Below, piece by piece: positions 1 to 6,400 of a DNA stretch of 33,656 nt; position 1 is the stretch's first letter; every line of letters begins with the position of its first letter. This stretch comes from a virus, in IMG/VR virus record IMGVR_UViG_3300031974_002728, positions 1 through 33,656 of that record. The stretch is one strand, 5' to 3'. The position numbers were made by a program, and so were the translations under genes. Under the pieces are notes generated by a model. That model saw only the letters and a program-made list of their open reading frames with translations, was not told where the DNA came from and did not search any database.

Positions 1-8
1 ACGCAAAC
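1..8. repeat. Left copy of 8-bp terminal direct repeat, possible cos overhang
   Basis: The first eight bases, ACGCAAAC, are identical to the last eight bases of the window. A GpA-type terminase normally makes cohesive ends, and filling in a 5' overhang before sequencing would leave the overhang sequence at both ends. The same octamer also occurs internally near 4977-4984, so chance is possible. Confidence 0.35.
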
Positions 9-27
9 TCACAACTTTCATATTGGC

Positions 28-672
28 TTATAATAGATTTCTTTTTGATTTTGGAAAAAGTTTTTCAAGATCATGCGTGGCAATAAGCTTTGAGCGTCTC
101 TTGTACGGGCGAACCTCAATGCCATGTTCTTCAATCATTGCCCATAATGTTGTGCGGGTCACATCATAGCGTTTAAGTATTTGTCCAATGGTGATGAAGC
201 CTTTAGGTGGCACCACTTCCATTGAATATGTCTTGGTTTCAATCAGTAAGTTATCAATTGACACGCCAAGTTGTTCGCTCAAATCCCTTGCAAGTTTGTC
301 AATATATTGATGCGAACATTGAAAGTGTTTGGCGATTGCCCTCAATGATGTAATGGGTTTGCCTTTGTCATCTTCAATGTGGGCATGGTAACCTAATGCC
401 CGCAACACACAAAAGCCATGAAGTGAATGTGACATTTTGTTTGTGAACTTATAAATAAATTCTCGCATCCCAAGTCTTATTTGCTCATCAACCCAAGTTT
501 CAATTGTGGCAATGGTTTCTTCGGGCAATTCTAATTCCTCGCATAATTCCTTGAACGCATCTTGGTCAAATGAATCATGCGTTTCGGGTGCGTGTTGCGA
601 TGTGTAGTCAATCGCGGGGTTGAATCGTTGGGGTCGGTGCCCGTGCGGTAGTTTAAGTGTTCCTTTGCCCAT
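28..672 (-). CDS. DNA-binding protein with two helix-turn-helix segments
   Basis: This 214-residue protein has two helix-turn-helix-like stretches. The middle one is around SLRAIAKHFQCSHQYIDKL. The C-terminal one, around ITIGQILKRYDVTRTTLWAM, is followed by a basic turn (RPYKRRSKL) and a short helix, as in excisionase/MerR-type DNA readers. I chose the ATG at 672; the reading frame extends to a TTG at 681. It overlaps the preceding nuclease gene by 20 bp and is the last gene of the early operon. If the genome circularises it lies immediately upstream of the terminase genes, the place where lambdoid phages keep late regulators. A regulator of late transcription is therefore plausible, but that is inference from position. 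No enzyme motif is visible, and a role in replication or packaging cannot be excluded. Confidence 0.8.
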   Translation of the reverse strand: MGKGTLKLPHGHRPQRFNPAIDYTSQHAPETHDSFDQDAFKELCEELELPEETIATIETWVDEQIRLGMREFIYKFTNKMSHSLHGFCVLRALGYHAHIEDDKGKPITSLRAIAKHFQCSHQYIDKLARDLSEQLGVSIDNLLIETKTYSMEVVPPKGFITIGQILKRYDVTRTTLWAMIEEHGIEVRPYKRRSKLIATHDLEKLFPKSKRNLL

Positions 673-1111
673 GTTTGCCAATCTGTTTCATTATACGCAT
701 TGGGAAATGAACGCATGGTTCAATGTCGTTTGGGTCGCCCCTATCCAATCGCCCGTTGTGTTTCACATACCCATTCCCCCACATTTGGTCGGGTTTCACC
801 ATATAGTCACCATTGATGAACCGCACCACAAACACCCAATCAAGATTTGTTTGTTGTTTGAGCATTTGCCCCCAAACAAATTTTTTCATGCCAAGAAAAT
901 ATTCCCCGTTTTCTTCCCATGCCATCTTGCGTTGTTTAGTTTCAAGAAACCCAACCAATTTTCCTTCCTTATATACTGACCAATCTAACCCGTAATGATA
1001 AGGATTTTTTAAAGTCATCACCCCCCATGCTTCCATAAGTTTGCGGGCAAGGGCACATTCGTTTGCCCGATCAAGTGCCGATTCATAAATTGGGCTAATT
1101 ATCTTTGCCAT
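653..1111 (-). CDS. Putative PD-(D/E)XK-type nuclease
   Basis: A 152-residue protein containing an early helix with a glutamate (ANECALARKLMEAWG), then GLDWSV, then FLETKQR. That spacing of E, D and E-x-K on predicted beta strands resembles the PD-(D/E)XK nuclease core (VRR-NUC or resolvase-like). A later hydrophobic strand (DWVFVVRFINGDY) fits the same fold. The ATG at 1111 follows the RusA stop by one base (TAATATG); longer starts would run into RusA. It sits in a recombination/replication operon between RusA and a DNA-binding protein, so a role in DNA end or junction processing is likely. The family assignment rests on a short motif only and needs a profile search. Confidence 0.7.
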   Translation of the reverse strand: MAKIISPIYESALDRANECALARKLMEAWGVMTLKNPYHYGLDWSVYKEGKLVGFLETKQRKMAWEENGEYFLGMKKFVWGQMLKQQTNLDWVFVVRFINGDYMVKPDQMWGNGYVKHNGRLDRGDPNDIEPCVHFPMRIMKQIGKHGQRNT

Positions 1112-1112
1112 A

Positions 1113-1586
1113 TTATGACCACTTCCATTCATCCAAAGCGGGTTTGTTTCCGTTTGGGTCAAATGTTATTGTTTTTAACTTCACTTCAATTCCCGTGCGG
1201 TCACTCCAACATTTGGACACTCGCAAATCATAAATCAATGAATCATCTAACATGAAGCCCGCTTTTGCCATTGCATCAATGCAACCTTTGGCAAGATTGT
1301 CGGCATCGGGTCGGGTGGTCATTGGCATTAATCCGCACAATCGGTTTTTCTTTGGTTCGTTCTTTCTCCACGGAAAATGAAAACGCAATTGAAGTTGAAT
1401 TGGTTGTGCCGTTGGTTTTTGCGGTCTAAATAGGCTAAAAAGCGTTACAAGTTCATTTTGGACATCTTGCCCGCGTTTAGTCTTTCCCACAAAATAACGA
1501 CCCGCCTTGGTCTTCATTATTTGGGTTGATGATTGGTGCGTTGTGCGTGGTGGCGTGCATTCAATGAAAAATTCACGAATTGCCAT
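1113..1586 (-). CDS. rusA: RusA-like Holliday junction resolvase
   Basis: A 157-residue protein of the RusA family, which cleaves Holliday junctions as a dimer using conserved aspartates. The signature region TTRPDADNLAKGCIDAM is present, followed by the second acidic cluster GFMLDDSLIYDLRVSK and the C-terminal strand GIEVKLKTI. Upstream, an FPWRKNEPKK stretch resembles the basic DNA-contacting part. I chose the ATG at 1586, preceded by GGGAATCGGGACA, rather than an upstream in-frame ATG. It overlaps the end of the preceding small gene by 14 bp and is followed after one base by a putative nuclease. RusA is typical of lambdoid-type replication regions, where it resolves branched DNA before packaging. 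Confidence 0.93.
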   Translation of the reverse strand: MAIREFFIECTPPRTTHQSSTQIMKTKAGRYFVGKTKRGQDVQNELVTLFSLFRPQKPTAQPIQLQLRFHFPWRKNEPKKNRLCGLMPMTTRPDADNLAKGCIDAMAKAGFMLDDSLIYDLRVSKCWSDRTGIEVKLKTITFDPNGNKPALDEWKWS

Positions 1587-1818
1587 TGTCCCGATTCCCA
1601 TCGTTGTTTTTGTCATCGTCTAAAATTGATTTTATAAATTCACGAAGATTGTTGTTTGGTAACACGAAGCAACCAACCGCATATGTTGAGACGGGCGGGG
1701 GTTGTGAATACCCCCTTTTTCGCCAAAAATACCGCCACCCGTCATCAATGCTTGTTTTTCGCCAATGCGTTTTTGCCGATCCGTGTTGCTTCCAAGGTCG
1801 TTTTTGCTTTCCCCTCAT
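1573..1818 (-). CDS. Small basic protein of unknown function
   Basis: An 81-residue protein I do not recognise. The N-terminal half is very basic and aromatic (KQKRPWKQ, THWRKT, GWRYFWRKRGY), which suggests nucleic acid contact. The C-terminal tail is acidic and asparagine-rich (DDDKNNDGNRDNGN). The start at 1818 is chosen because it forms an ATGA overlap with the helicase loader stop (1815-1818), the usual coupling in this operon. The gene fills a 200-bp gap that is otherwise unexplained between the helicase loader and rusA. Its context suggests an accessory replication factor, but there is no direct evidence. Confidence 0.65.
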   Translation of the reverse strand: MRGKQKRPWKQHGSAKTHWRKTSIDDGWRYFWRKRGYSQPPPVSTYAVGCFVLPNNNLREFIKSILDDDKNNDGNRDNGNS

Positions 1819-2405
1819 TGGAACGCTATGCACAAGGAACTTTCCTTGATTCTTCGGGCTAATGCTTCGCCCGTTTCGCGTTGATTAAATCTTGCAATCA
1901 ATGTCGTTGGTGAAAAATTTGTTGTGTATATGGTCGGCAACTTTTGGTCATGCCGTTCTCTTACCACTTCAAAAATTGCACTTTCCGCGGTTGGGGTCAT
2001 TCGTTCTTTGCCTAAATCATCAAGCAAAAGCAACCGCACCGAACACACTTGATTCATCAAGGTTGGTTCTTTTATGACCCGCCTTGTGAAGGTTTCGGCA
2101 CCAATTGCAAAAGGTCGCCCGCCATTGGTCAAATATCGCAATTTTATGGTTTCCCATGCAATGCGTGTTTTTCCAACGCCCGTTGCACCCGCCAAGCAAA
2201 TGTTCAGCTTTGATTCTTGGGGATTATTAGCCCACGCCAACGCTTCCGCAAGTTCATTGACAGGCAAACGCTTTTGTTCCGTTTCTTTAAAAGCGGGCGG
2301 GGTGATGACTTGCAAGGTTTGGTTTCTTTCCGCTTGTTGGTGGCGTTGCCTTCGCAACGCAACTTGTTCATCGGTTGGAAATTCTATTTTTGCCCATTCC
2401 ATCAT
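1815..2405 (-). CDS. DnaC-like helicase loader ATPase
   Basis: A 196-residue AAA+ ATPase with Walker A GATGVGKT (residues 73-80), Walker B LLLLDDLGKE (about 125-134), a sensor-like asparagine in IYTTNF, and a C-terminal RRIKES arginine patch. Its size and layout match the DnaC/IstB/phage P family, which loads replicative helicase DnaB onto the origin. It directly follows the replication initiator gene with an ATGA overlap (2402-2405), the standard initiator-loader pair of lambdoid phages (O-P in lambda). The partner is presumably host DnaB, because no phage helicase is visible here. Confidence 0.92.
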   Translation of the reverse strand: MMEWAKIEFPTDEQVALRRQRHQQAERNQTLQVITPPAFKETEQKRLPVNELAEALAWANNPQESKLNICLAGATGVGKTRIAWETIKLRYLTNGGRPFAIGAETFTRRVIKEPTLMNQVCSVRLLLLDDLGKERMTPTAESAIFEVVRERHDQKLPTIYTTNFSPTTLIARFNQRETGEALARRIKESSLCIAFQ

Positions 2406-3109
2406 TTTTCACCCCCGTTCCATTCATCGAATGTTGTTGTGTTGCCTATGGTGACCACATCCCAAGCCCCTTCTTCAATCTTGGCGAACTTATCAAGCTT
2501 GGTGGTGTAATCAAAATCTGCACGCCACCCGCGTTCATTTTCGCCCATTAAAAACGGAATGGTTTTGACCTTGGCAAAAACACTTTCGATTTGTCCAATT
2601 GTGTATTCCTTGCAAAGTGCCCGAATTTGGGTTTTCCGCTTATCATGCAATTTGGTCACCTTCGGTTCGCAATGAAGATTCCAAAGATCAACCACCTTTT
2701 GAAAAGGTGTTGTTTCTCTTTTCTTTTCTTCTCTTTTCTTATCTAGTGACGCGGTTTTAACGCTTGAAGCGTTACCACCTTTATTTCTGAAGCGTTCTTG
2801 GCGTTGTTGACCCATTGCCCGTTTCTTTGCCGTTGACCCATTGTGCTTGTCAAAGTTGGGCAATCTGATTGTTCCATTTTCACATGAAAGCCAACCCACT
2901 TCTTGCATTGCATCCGCAAACGCGGGGCGGGTGAGTTCGTCAATCATTGTGCAACACCCTTCAATTTCCCCATCTTCGGAATTTTGGTCAAACCATGCCC
3001 AAACGGAAACCAAATGCCCAACCACTTCAGCCCTAAACAAACCAAGGCTTGAAGCAATCTTGAACACTTCGGGTTTGCTTGATAATTGTGTGTCAATCTT
3101 GATCCACAT
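2402..3109 (-). CDS. Replication initiator (O-like, winged-helix N-terminus)
   Basis: A 235-residue protein. The N-terminal part (MWIKIDTQLSSKPEVFKIA, then GHLVSVWAWFDQN and RPAFADAMQEVGWL) has the pattern of the winged-helix domain of phage replication initiators/replisome organisers. A basic linker (KKREEKKRE) leads to a C-terminal helical region (VVDLWNLHCEPKVTKLHDKRKTQIRAL), which typically contacts the helicase loader. I chose the ATG at 3109 because GGGG lies just upstream; an in-frame upstream ATG is at 3121. A DnaC-like loader follows immediately. In this family the origin is often inside the initiator gene; a 15-bp palindrome near 2759 within this gene is a candidate. Confidence 0.85.
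   Translation of the reverse strand: MWIKIDTQLSSKPEVFKIASSLGLFRAEVVGHLVSVWAWFDQNSEDGEIEGCCTMIDELTRPAFADAMQEVGWLSCENGTIRLPNFDKHNGSTAKKRAMGQQRQERFRNKGGNASSVKTASLDKKREEKKRETTPFQKVVDLWNLHCEPKVTKLHDKRKTQIRALCKEYTIGQIESVFAKVKTIPFLMGENERGWRADFDYTTKLDKFAKIEEGAWDVVTIGNTTTFDEWNGGEK
2759..2773. other. Perfect 15-bp palindrome within initiator gene, possible origin element
   Basis: AACGCTT and AAGCGTT are perfect inverted arms around a single G. The site lies inside the initiator coding region, where lambdoid origins commonly reside. It resembles two weaker dyads at 4913-4924 and 4960-4974. No array of further iterons was seen, so the origin role is speculative. Confidence 0.3.
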
Positions 3110-3183
3110 TTTCACCCCCACTTGTTAAAATTACCAAAAGTGCAACCATCGACCAATTGAACACAAACAAGACAAGACACGCT

Positions 3184-3471
3184 TCACTTGGATTCAAAAA
3201 TGTCATCATCTTCTCCCCCTTCCCATGTGCGGTGTGAATACATTAAACCAAGCCTGTCTGCCATGCCTTCCCAAGTGGTGGCAATGTGATTTCTACCAAC
3301 TTGATGGATCACGCGACCCCCTTTTGTTCTTTCTTCAATTTGCCATGTCCAAACTTCCGCGTGTTTGTTAAGCACGCAAGAAATTGACACCACCTTGCCA
3401 TATTTCACCCCGTCATCATGTGCAAAAAACACCATTGTTTCGGGCTTGAATGGTAAATTCTCAATTATCAT
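3184..3471 (-). CDS. Hypothetical early protein
   Basis: A 95-residue protein that I do not recognise. It appears to be a small soluble alpha/beta protein: beta-rich at the start (MVFFAHDDGVKYGKVVSISCVL), with WTWQIEERTKGGRVIHQVGRNHIATTWEGMADRLGL in the second half and an acidic tail (GGEDDDIFESK). I chose the ATG at 3471 because AGGGGGG lies nine bases upstream; the frame extends to a GTG at 3492. It sits between the annealing protein and the replication initiator in the early operon. The acidic tail could be a protein-interaction tip, but the function is unknown. Confidence 0.75.
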   Translation of the reverse strand: MIIENLPFKPETMVFFAHDDGVKYGKVVSISCVLNKHAEVWTWQIEERTKGGRVIHQVGRNHIATTWEGMADRLGLMYSHRTWEGGEDDDIFESK

Positions 3472-3549
3472 CAAAATTCCCCCCTTTTCCACGCGGTTGC
3501 TTTATCATATCTTTTGATTGCTCGCATATTTCTTGAGTGGCTCAATTGT

Positions 3550-4314
3550 TCAGAATGGGACATCGTCTCCATCTTCTTCATCTGCACCCATTGTTCCCGT
3601 TCCCGTGTCCTCATTTTTTTTTAATTCCTCAACGGATTCTTCGGTTGGGGCTTGATCTTGCGTGCCGTTCTTGATTGCTTCCGTTGCCTGTCGGCAAGCC
3701 TCTTTGAAAGTTTCGCTTTTGAACTCAAACTTGCCCCCCATCAAATAGCCAACAATGTATTCGGGGTCTTCAATGCTTACTTCACCCAAGGTTTGATTGA
3801 TATACTTGCCGAACTTGATTGGGAAATTTCTCCAATCGTCAACCGAACCTTGCATTTTGGAAGCTTGCCTCCCGTTTTGCAAGGTTGGCGGGTTGTCTAA
3901 ACTTGCTTGCGTGGGTATGTCTTCACCCGCGAAACAACAAATTCCAAGCCCCGTGAATGTCGCAATTGCCTTTGCGGTTGCCCTTTGGCAAGCGGTGTTA
4001 ATTTCGCAAGCGTTTGGGTGTTCAATTGCGTTGAATGTGTTATTCATTACGGGAAAGAAAATGCTTGGCGTGCGTTCACTCCCATCGGTCAAATATGGTT
4101 GCACGAAAGCAAACCCATTGTGTGTAAACACGGGTGACCCATCTGCATTTTTTTCAAATGCAATGGAAAGTTTTGGGTGGTTCTCTTTTAGTAAGATTTG
4201 GGCATTTACCCAACTTACATAATCCGCTTGACCCCATCCCGTCTTGCGTTGTTCAATCTTATCAGAAACATCAAGTTTTCGGTTTCTGTTGTATTCTTCA
4301 TCAGTTATCAACAT
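3550..4314 (-). CDS. Single-strand annealing protein, Sak3/DUF1071-like, with ExoX-like tail domain
   Basis: A 254-residue protein. Residues about 30-135 (YVSWVNAQILLKENHP, then PSIFFPVMNNTFNAIEHP, then CQRATAKAIATFTGLG) match the pattern of DUF1071/Sak3 annealing proteins, which pair complementary single strands in phage recombination. Residues about 166-192 (KFGKYINQTLGEV, DPEYIVGYL) look like the small domain appended to exonuclease X-type proteins. The acidic C-terminus ends DGDDVPF, very close to the conserved tip of bacterial SSB. The gene is first behind a TTGACA promoter about 125 bp upstream. It probably takes part in replication-linked recombination together with RusA. Confidence 0.85.
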   Translation of the reverse strand: MLITDEEYNRNRKLDVSDKIEQRKTGWGQADYVSWVNAQILLKENHPKLSIAFEKNADGSPVFTHNGFAFVQPYLTDGSERTPSIFFPVMNNTFNAIEHPNACEINTACQRATAKAIATFTGLGICCFAGEDIPTQASLDNPPTLQNGRQASKMQGSVDDWRNFPIKFGKYINQTLGEVSIEDPEYIVGYLMGGKFEFKSETFKEACRQATEAIKNGTQDQAPTEESVEELKKNEDTGTGTMGADEEDGDDVPF

Positions 4315-4440
4315 TGGTCTTTTCCTTAGTTGCGGAAAAGATCAAGCAAGAGTTATTGAGGTTATTTCGCCAAATCATAATATAATGTATATTGTGCGAA
4401 CCATAAATCCCGCTATTACTTTCCCTTGGTTCATTTTTGT

Positions 4441-4470
4441 TTATTACGAAATTGCACTTTGTCTTGTCAA
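4441..4470 (-). promoter_or_regulatory. Sigma-70-type promoter for the annealing/replication operon
   Basis: On the minus strand a perfect -35 TTGACA (4465-4470) is followed after 18 bp by TAATAA (4441-4446). The 18-bp spacer equals that of the three other phage promoters described here, but the CATAA-N4-TTATG dyad is absent. It lies in the roughly 175-bp gap between a hypothetical gene and the annealing protein and reads into the latter. Confidence 0.6.
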
Positions 4471-4489
4471 CTCCGTAATGTTCATAAAA

Positions 4490-4930
4490 TTATTTCTTGT
4501 CATTTTTTTCAAATTTTATTTTGTTTTCCCTTCGCTTTTTTAAGCCTAATAAACGCAAATTGTTGTAATATTCTGAGTCACCCCTTCTTTTAGATTCACC
4601 CGTGCCATTGCTCCCGCCAATCTGCCCAAGCACTTGTCCCGCGTGGCTTGTTGAACCAATAAGGTCAAAGCATTCCCAAAAAATACGCTTGTTGCACGAA
4701 GTAACGCTTGAACCAATCCACCAATCCGATGTGATTTGGTCGGCATCACGAAACATCAATAAAACATCCATTTTCAAAACTTGTTTCACGCGGTCGGGAA
4801 ACCTTGTTTTCATGTGGTGCAAAGAGTGAGCAAACACCGAAAATGTTTTTGTGCCATATTTCACTTTGATTTTGTAGCGAAACACTTTTTTTAATCTTTT
4901 CTTTTTAGGCATAACGCTTGCGTTAATCAT
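4490..4930 (-). CDS. Hypothetical basic protein
   Basis: A 146-residue protein without recognised homology. The N-terminus is strongly basic (MPKKKRLKKVFRYKIKVKYG) and the C-terminus is again lysine-rich (GLKKRRENKIKFEKNDKK). The middle has DVLLMFRDADQITSDWWIGSS and a glycine-rich stretch. The first ATG is at 4930, and a second in-frame ATG at 4912 (MPKKKR) is also possible; neither has a strong ribosome binding site. The gene is flanked by its own upstream dyads (4913-4974) and by a promoter for the next gene downstream. Nucleic acid binding is plausible from charge alone. Confidence 0.6.
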   Translation of the reverse strand: MINASVMPKKKRLKKVFRYKIKVKYGTKTFSVFAHSLHHMKTRFPDRVKQVLKMDVLLMFRDADQITSDWWIGSSVTSCNKRIFWECFDLIGSTSHAGQVLGQIGGSNGTGESKRRGDSEYYNNLRLLGLKKRRENKIKFEKNDKK

Positions 4931-4974
4931 AAGGTGTTACAATGTCAACCATATTAGGTAACGCTTAGGGCGTT
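4913..4974. promoter_or_regulatory. Paired AACGC...GCGTT dyads at start of a hypothetical gene, possible operators
   Basis: Two inverted repeats of the same half-sites lie 35 bp apart: AACGC-TT-GCGTT at 4913-4924, overlapping the first codons, and AACGC-TTAGG-GCGTT at 4960-4974. A -10-like TAATAT lies on the minus strand at 4951-4956 but without a convincing -35. The arrangement suggests a repressor-controlled start region. Confidence 0.35.
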
Positions 4975-4991
4975 TTACGCAAACGATTGGG

Positions 4992-5228
4992 TCACCTTCC
5001 AATTGAAAGCGTTTTTATTTCACCATTTTCAAAATACGCCATTGCAATGATTGAATCATATTCGTTCAACCAAGTGTCATCATCATCTATTGAACCTTGT
5101 TCAAGATAGTTTTTGCAAGCAAGCAACGCATCCTTTTTGCTCACTCTAATGTGGTGCCCATAACCTTCCCCAACATGAATTGTAGTTTCAATTCTCTTTG
5201 CTCTTTTGATTGCTTCTTTAAGTGTCAT
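4992..5228 (-). CDS. Hypothetical small early protein
   Basis: A 78-residue protein not recognised. It begins with a basic helix (MTLKEAIKRAKRIETTI), continues with HVGEGYGHHIRVSKKDALLACKNYL, and has an acidic run (SIDDDDTWL). The helix-strand-helix pattern resembles very small phage regulatory or anti-host proteins. I chose the ATG at 5228 because it has an excellent ribosome binding site (CGGAGAGCAAGAAA before ATG); a longer reading would overlap the upstream gene heavily. It belongs to a run of three small genes behind the 6017-6046 promoter. Confidence 0.75.
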   Translation of the reverse strand: MTLKEAIKRAKRIETTIHVGEGYGHHIRVSKKDALLACKNYLEQGSIDDDDTWLNEYDSIIAMAYFENGEIKTLSIGR

Positions 5229-5250
5229 TTTCTTGCTCTCCGTTTGGTAA

Positions 5251-5736
5251 TTATGAAAAATTGCGTGCCATGTGTTCCGCGGTTTTGGCAAGGTTGCCAA
5301 GCTTTTCATGGGCTTGGTCAAGGTTTGCTAAAAGGTAAAGTTCTTCCGCAAGTTCACGAAAGTTTGCTTGGTCTTCGGTGCGGTCAGATGTGAATTGGTT
5401 TATTATAAACAATAATTCGCCTTTTGTTTCTATAAGCGTGCCGACAAGTTTCAAGAAAGCACCACGCCTTTTTGCTTGGTCAACCATTAAACCAAATTCA
5501 ATCGCATCGTTAAAAGCCAAAAGGTCGTTGTCTTCAACTAAAGAAAGAAGTTCTTTTTTGTCGCCCGAAAATGCTTGTTTCCACCATGCCACAAACATCT
5601 TGTTTAAATAAATCAATTTATCTTCCCAAAGCTTGCCCACCAAGTGGCGGGTTTCTTGCAATACCCTTCTTGATTGGTCAAGGGTCATGTGGCGTTCTTC
5701 GATGATGTTTGTGTTGATGTCTGAATTTATTCTCAT
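5251..5736 (-). CDS. Hypothetical helical early protein
   Basis: A 161-residue protein that is almost wholly helical by composition, with two tryptophan-containing helices (LVGKLWEDKLIYLNKMFVAWWKQAF) and several charged amphipathic stretches (LLSLVEDNDLLAFNDAIEFGLMVDQAKRRGAFLKLVGTL). No catalytic or metal-binding motif is visible and I do not recognise the family. The start at 5736 is supported by CGGAGAACC ten to twenty bases upstream, the same leader seen at the cassette genes near 27-28 kb. It is the second gene behind the 6017-6046 promoter. Confidence 0.78.
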   Translation of the reverse strand: MRINSDINTNIIEERHMTLDQSRRVLQETRHLVGKLWEDKLIYLNKMFVAWWKQAFSGDKKELLSLVEDNDLLAFNDAIEFGLMVDQAKRRGAFLKLVGTLIETKGELLFIINQFTSDRTEDQANFRELAEELYLLANLDQAHEKLGNLAKTAEHMARNFS

Positions 5737-5766
5737 TGTGTTGGTTCTCCGTTTGGTTGGTTTGGT

Positions 5767-5973
5767 TTAGTTGAAAGGTGAAACTTCAGCCTTCATTTTG
5801 AAATTTGGGTAACTTTCTTTGATTTCTGAAAGGGCATCAATGTAATCCCCGCGGGTGTTCAATCTTACTTTAAAAGTTCTCATTGCATCTTTGGCGGTGT
5901 TCGCTTCAGTTTGCATGAAGCAAGCAATGATCAATTCGTTGTTTTCGTAAAAGTTGAGATTATAGAGATTCAT
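5767..5973 (-). CDS. Hypothetical small early protein, first gene after operator-promoter
   Basis: A 68-residue protein not recognised. The pattern is strand (MNLYNLNFYENNELIIACFMQT), helix (ANTAKDAMRTFKVRLN), helix (YIDALSEIKESYPN), then a strand. That compact alpha/beta layout is common among small phage anti-host or regulatory proteins. It is the promoter-proximal gene of the left operon, 44 bp downstream of the -10 box at 6017-6022. Its leader (AGAAAGAACC before ATG) is a weaker variant of the CGGAGAACC leader used nearby. Confidence 0.75.
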   Translation of the reverse strand: MNLYNLNFYENNELIIACFMQTEANTAKDAMRTFKVRLNTRGDYIDALSEIKESYPNFKMKAEVSPFN

Positions 5974-6016
5974 TTTTGGTTCTTTCTTTTGGTGGTTGAA
6001 ATTAAATTATGATTAA

Positions 6017-6046
6017 AGAATACAACATAACCGCTTATGTTGTCAA
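6017..6046 (-). promoter_or_regulatory. Early promoter with palindromic operator in the spacer
   Basis: On the minus strand -35 TTGACA (6041-6046) and -10 TATTCT (6017-6022) are separated by 18 bp. The spacer contains a perfect dyad with 9-bp arms ACAACATAA and TTATGTTGT around CCGC (6022-6043), overlapping the edges of both boxes. A repressor bound here would block polymerase. The core CATAA-N4-TTATG recurs at two other promoters in this window. Confidence 0.7.
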
Positions 6047-6075
6047 ATATATTGAACACTTTTTTTTCAAGACAC

Positions 6076-6110
6076 AAAAAAGCCCGCAATCCCAATAAGA
6101 AAGCGGGCTT
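6076..6110 (-). terminator. Rho-independent terminator closing the late operon
   Basis: On the minus strand an 8-bp stem AAGCCCGC/GCGGGCTT (arms 6103-6110 and 6080-6087) with a 15-nt loop runs into a T tract (6081-6076). It follows the last membrane protein gene and lies just before the left early promoter, so it separates late from early transcription. Confidence 0.75.
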
Positions 6111-6146
6111 GGTCATGTCCTACCCCAAGACACAAACAAATTTATT

Positions 6147-6296
6147 TCATTTTTTTTTCCATTCTTTTCGGAATTTCCAAATCAAATAGACCAATGTCAC
6201 AAGCCCGCACATGATGCCTAATGCGTCATTGATGTTGCCAAGCGACCACGAACCGAAAGTTCCACCCAAACCCACAAGTGGCGTTTTATCGTTCAC
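6147..6296 (-). CDS. Small membrane protein, holin candidate
   Basis: A 49-residue protein starting with GTG at 6296, which overlaps the previous stop as GTGA. After a polar N-terminus (NDKTPLVGLGGTFGSWS) comes one hydrophobic segment (ALGIMCGLVTLVYLIW) and a strongly basic tail (KFRKEWKKK). The pattern of short length, a single transmembrane helix and a positive C-terminus recalls small class II/III-type phage holins. It is the last gene before the late terminator and follows a spanin-like lipoprotein, the expected neighbourhood for a holin. Function is inferred from topology and position only. Confidence 0.6.
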   Translation of the reverse strand: MNDKTPLVGLGGTFGSWSLGNINDALGIMCGLVTLVYLIWKFRKEWKKK

Positions 6297-6400
6297 GCTA
6301 AAAGGTCAATTAAAATAATCACCCCAAGAGTAATCCCAAAGAGAATGAGCATTTGGCGTTTTCGTTCTTGTTTTTTAAATTTTTGAATCAAGTTTGTCAT
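6293..6400 (-). CDS. Tiny single-pass membrane protein
   Basis: A 35-residue peptide with a basic N-terminus (NLIQKFKKQERKRQ) followed by one hydrophobic helix (MLILFGITLGVIILIDLLA) running to the C-terminus. The start at 6400 lies inside the end of the upstream lipoprotein gene, and the stop overlaps the GTG start of the next gene. Two adjacent tiny membrane proteins next to a spanin-like gene suggest a holin/antiholin arrangement. Which one, if either, forms the lesion cannot be told from sequence. Confidence 0.5.
   Translation of the reverse strand: MTNLIQKFKKQERKRQMLILFGITLGVIILIDLLA

Noticed and set aside
3110-3183. Possible small gene in the gap between the initiator and the preceding early gene
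   Set aside because: Only about 74 bp with no start codon plus ribosome binding site and no convincing hairpin; treated as a short spacer.
4444-4485. 13-codon frame starting MNITELTRQSAIS, reminiscent of an HTH start
   Set aside because: It ends after 13 codons and overlaps the TTGACA/TAATAA promoter; there is no continuation in another frame that restores an HTH.
4943-4948. TTGACA on the minus strand close to the 4930 start codon
   Set aside because: No -10 box at 16-18 bp; position 4930 would already be coding.
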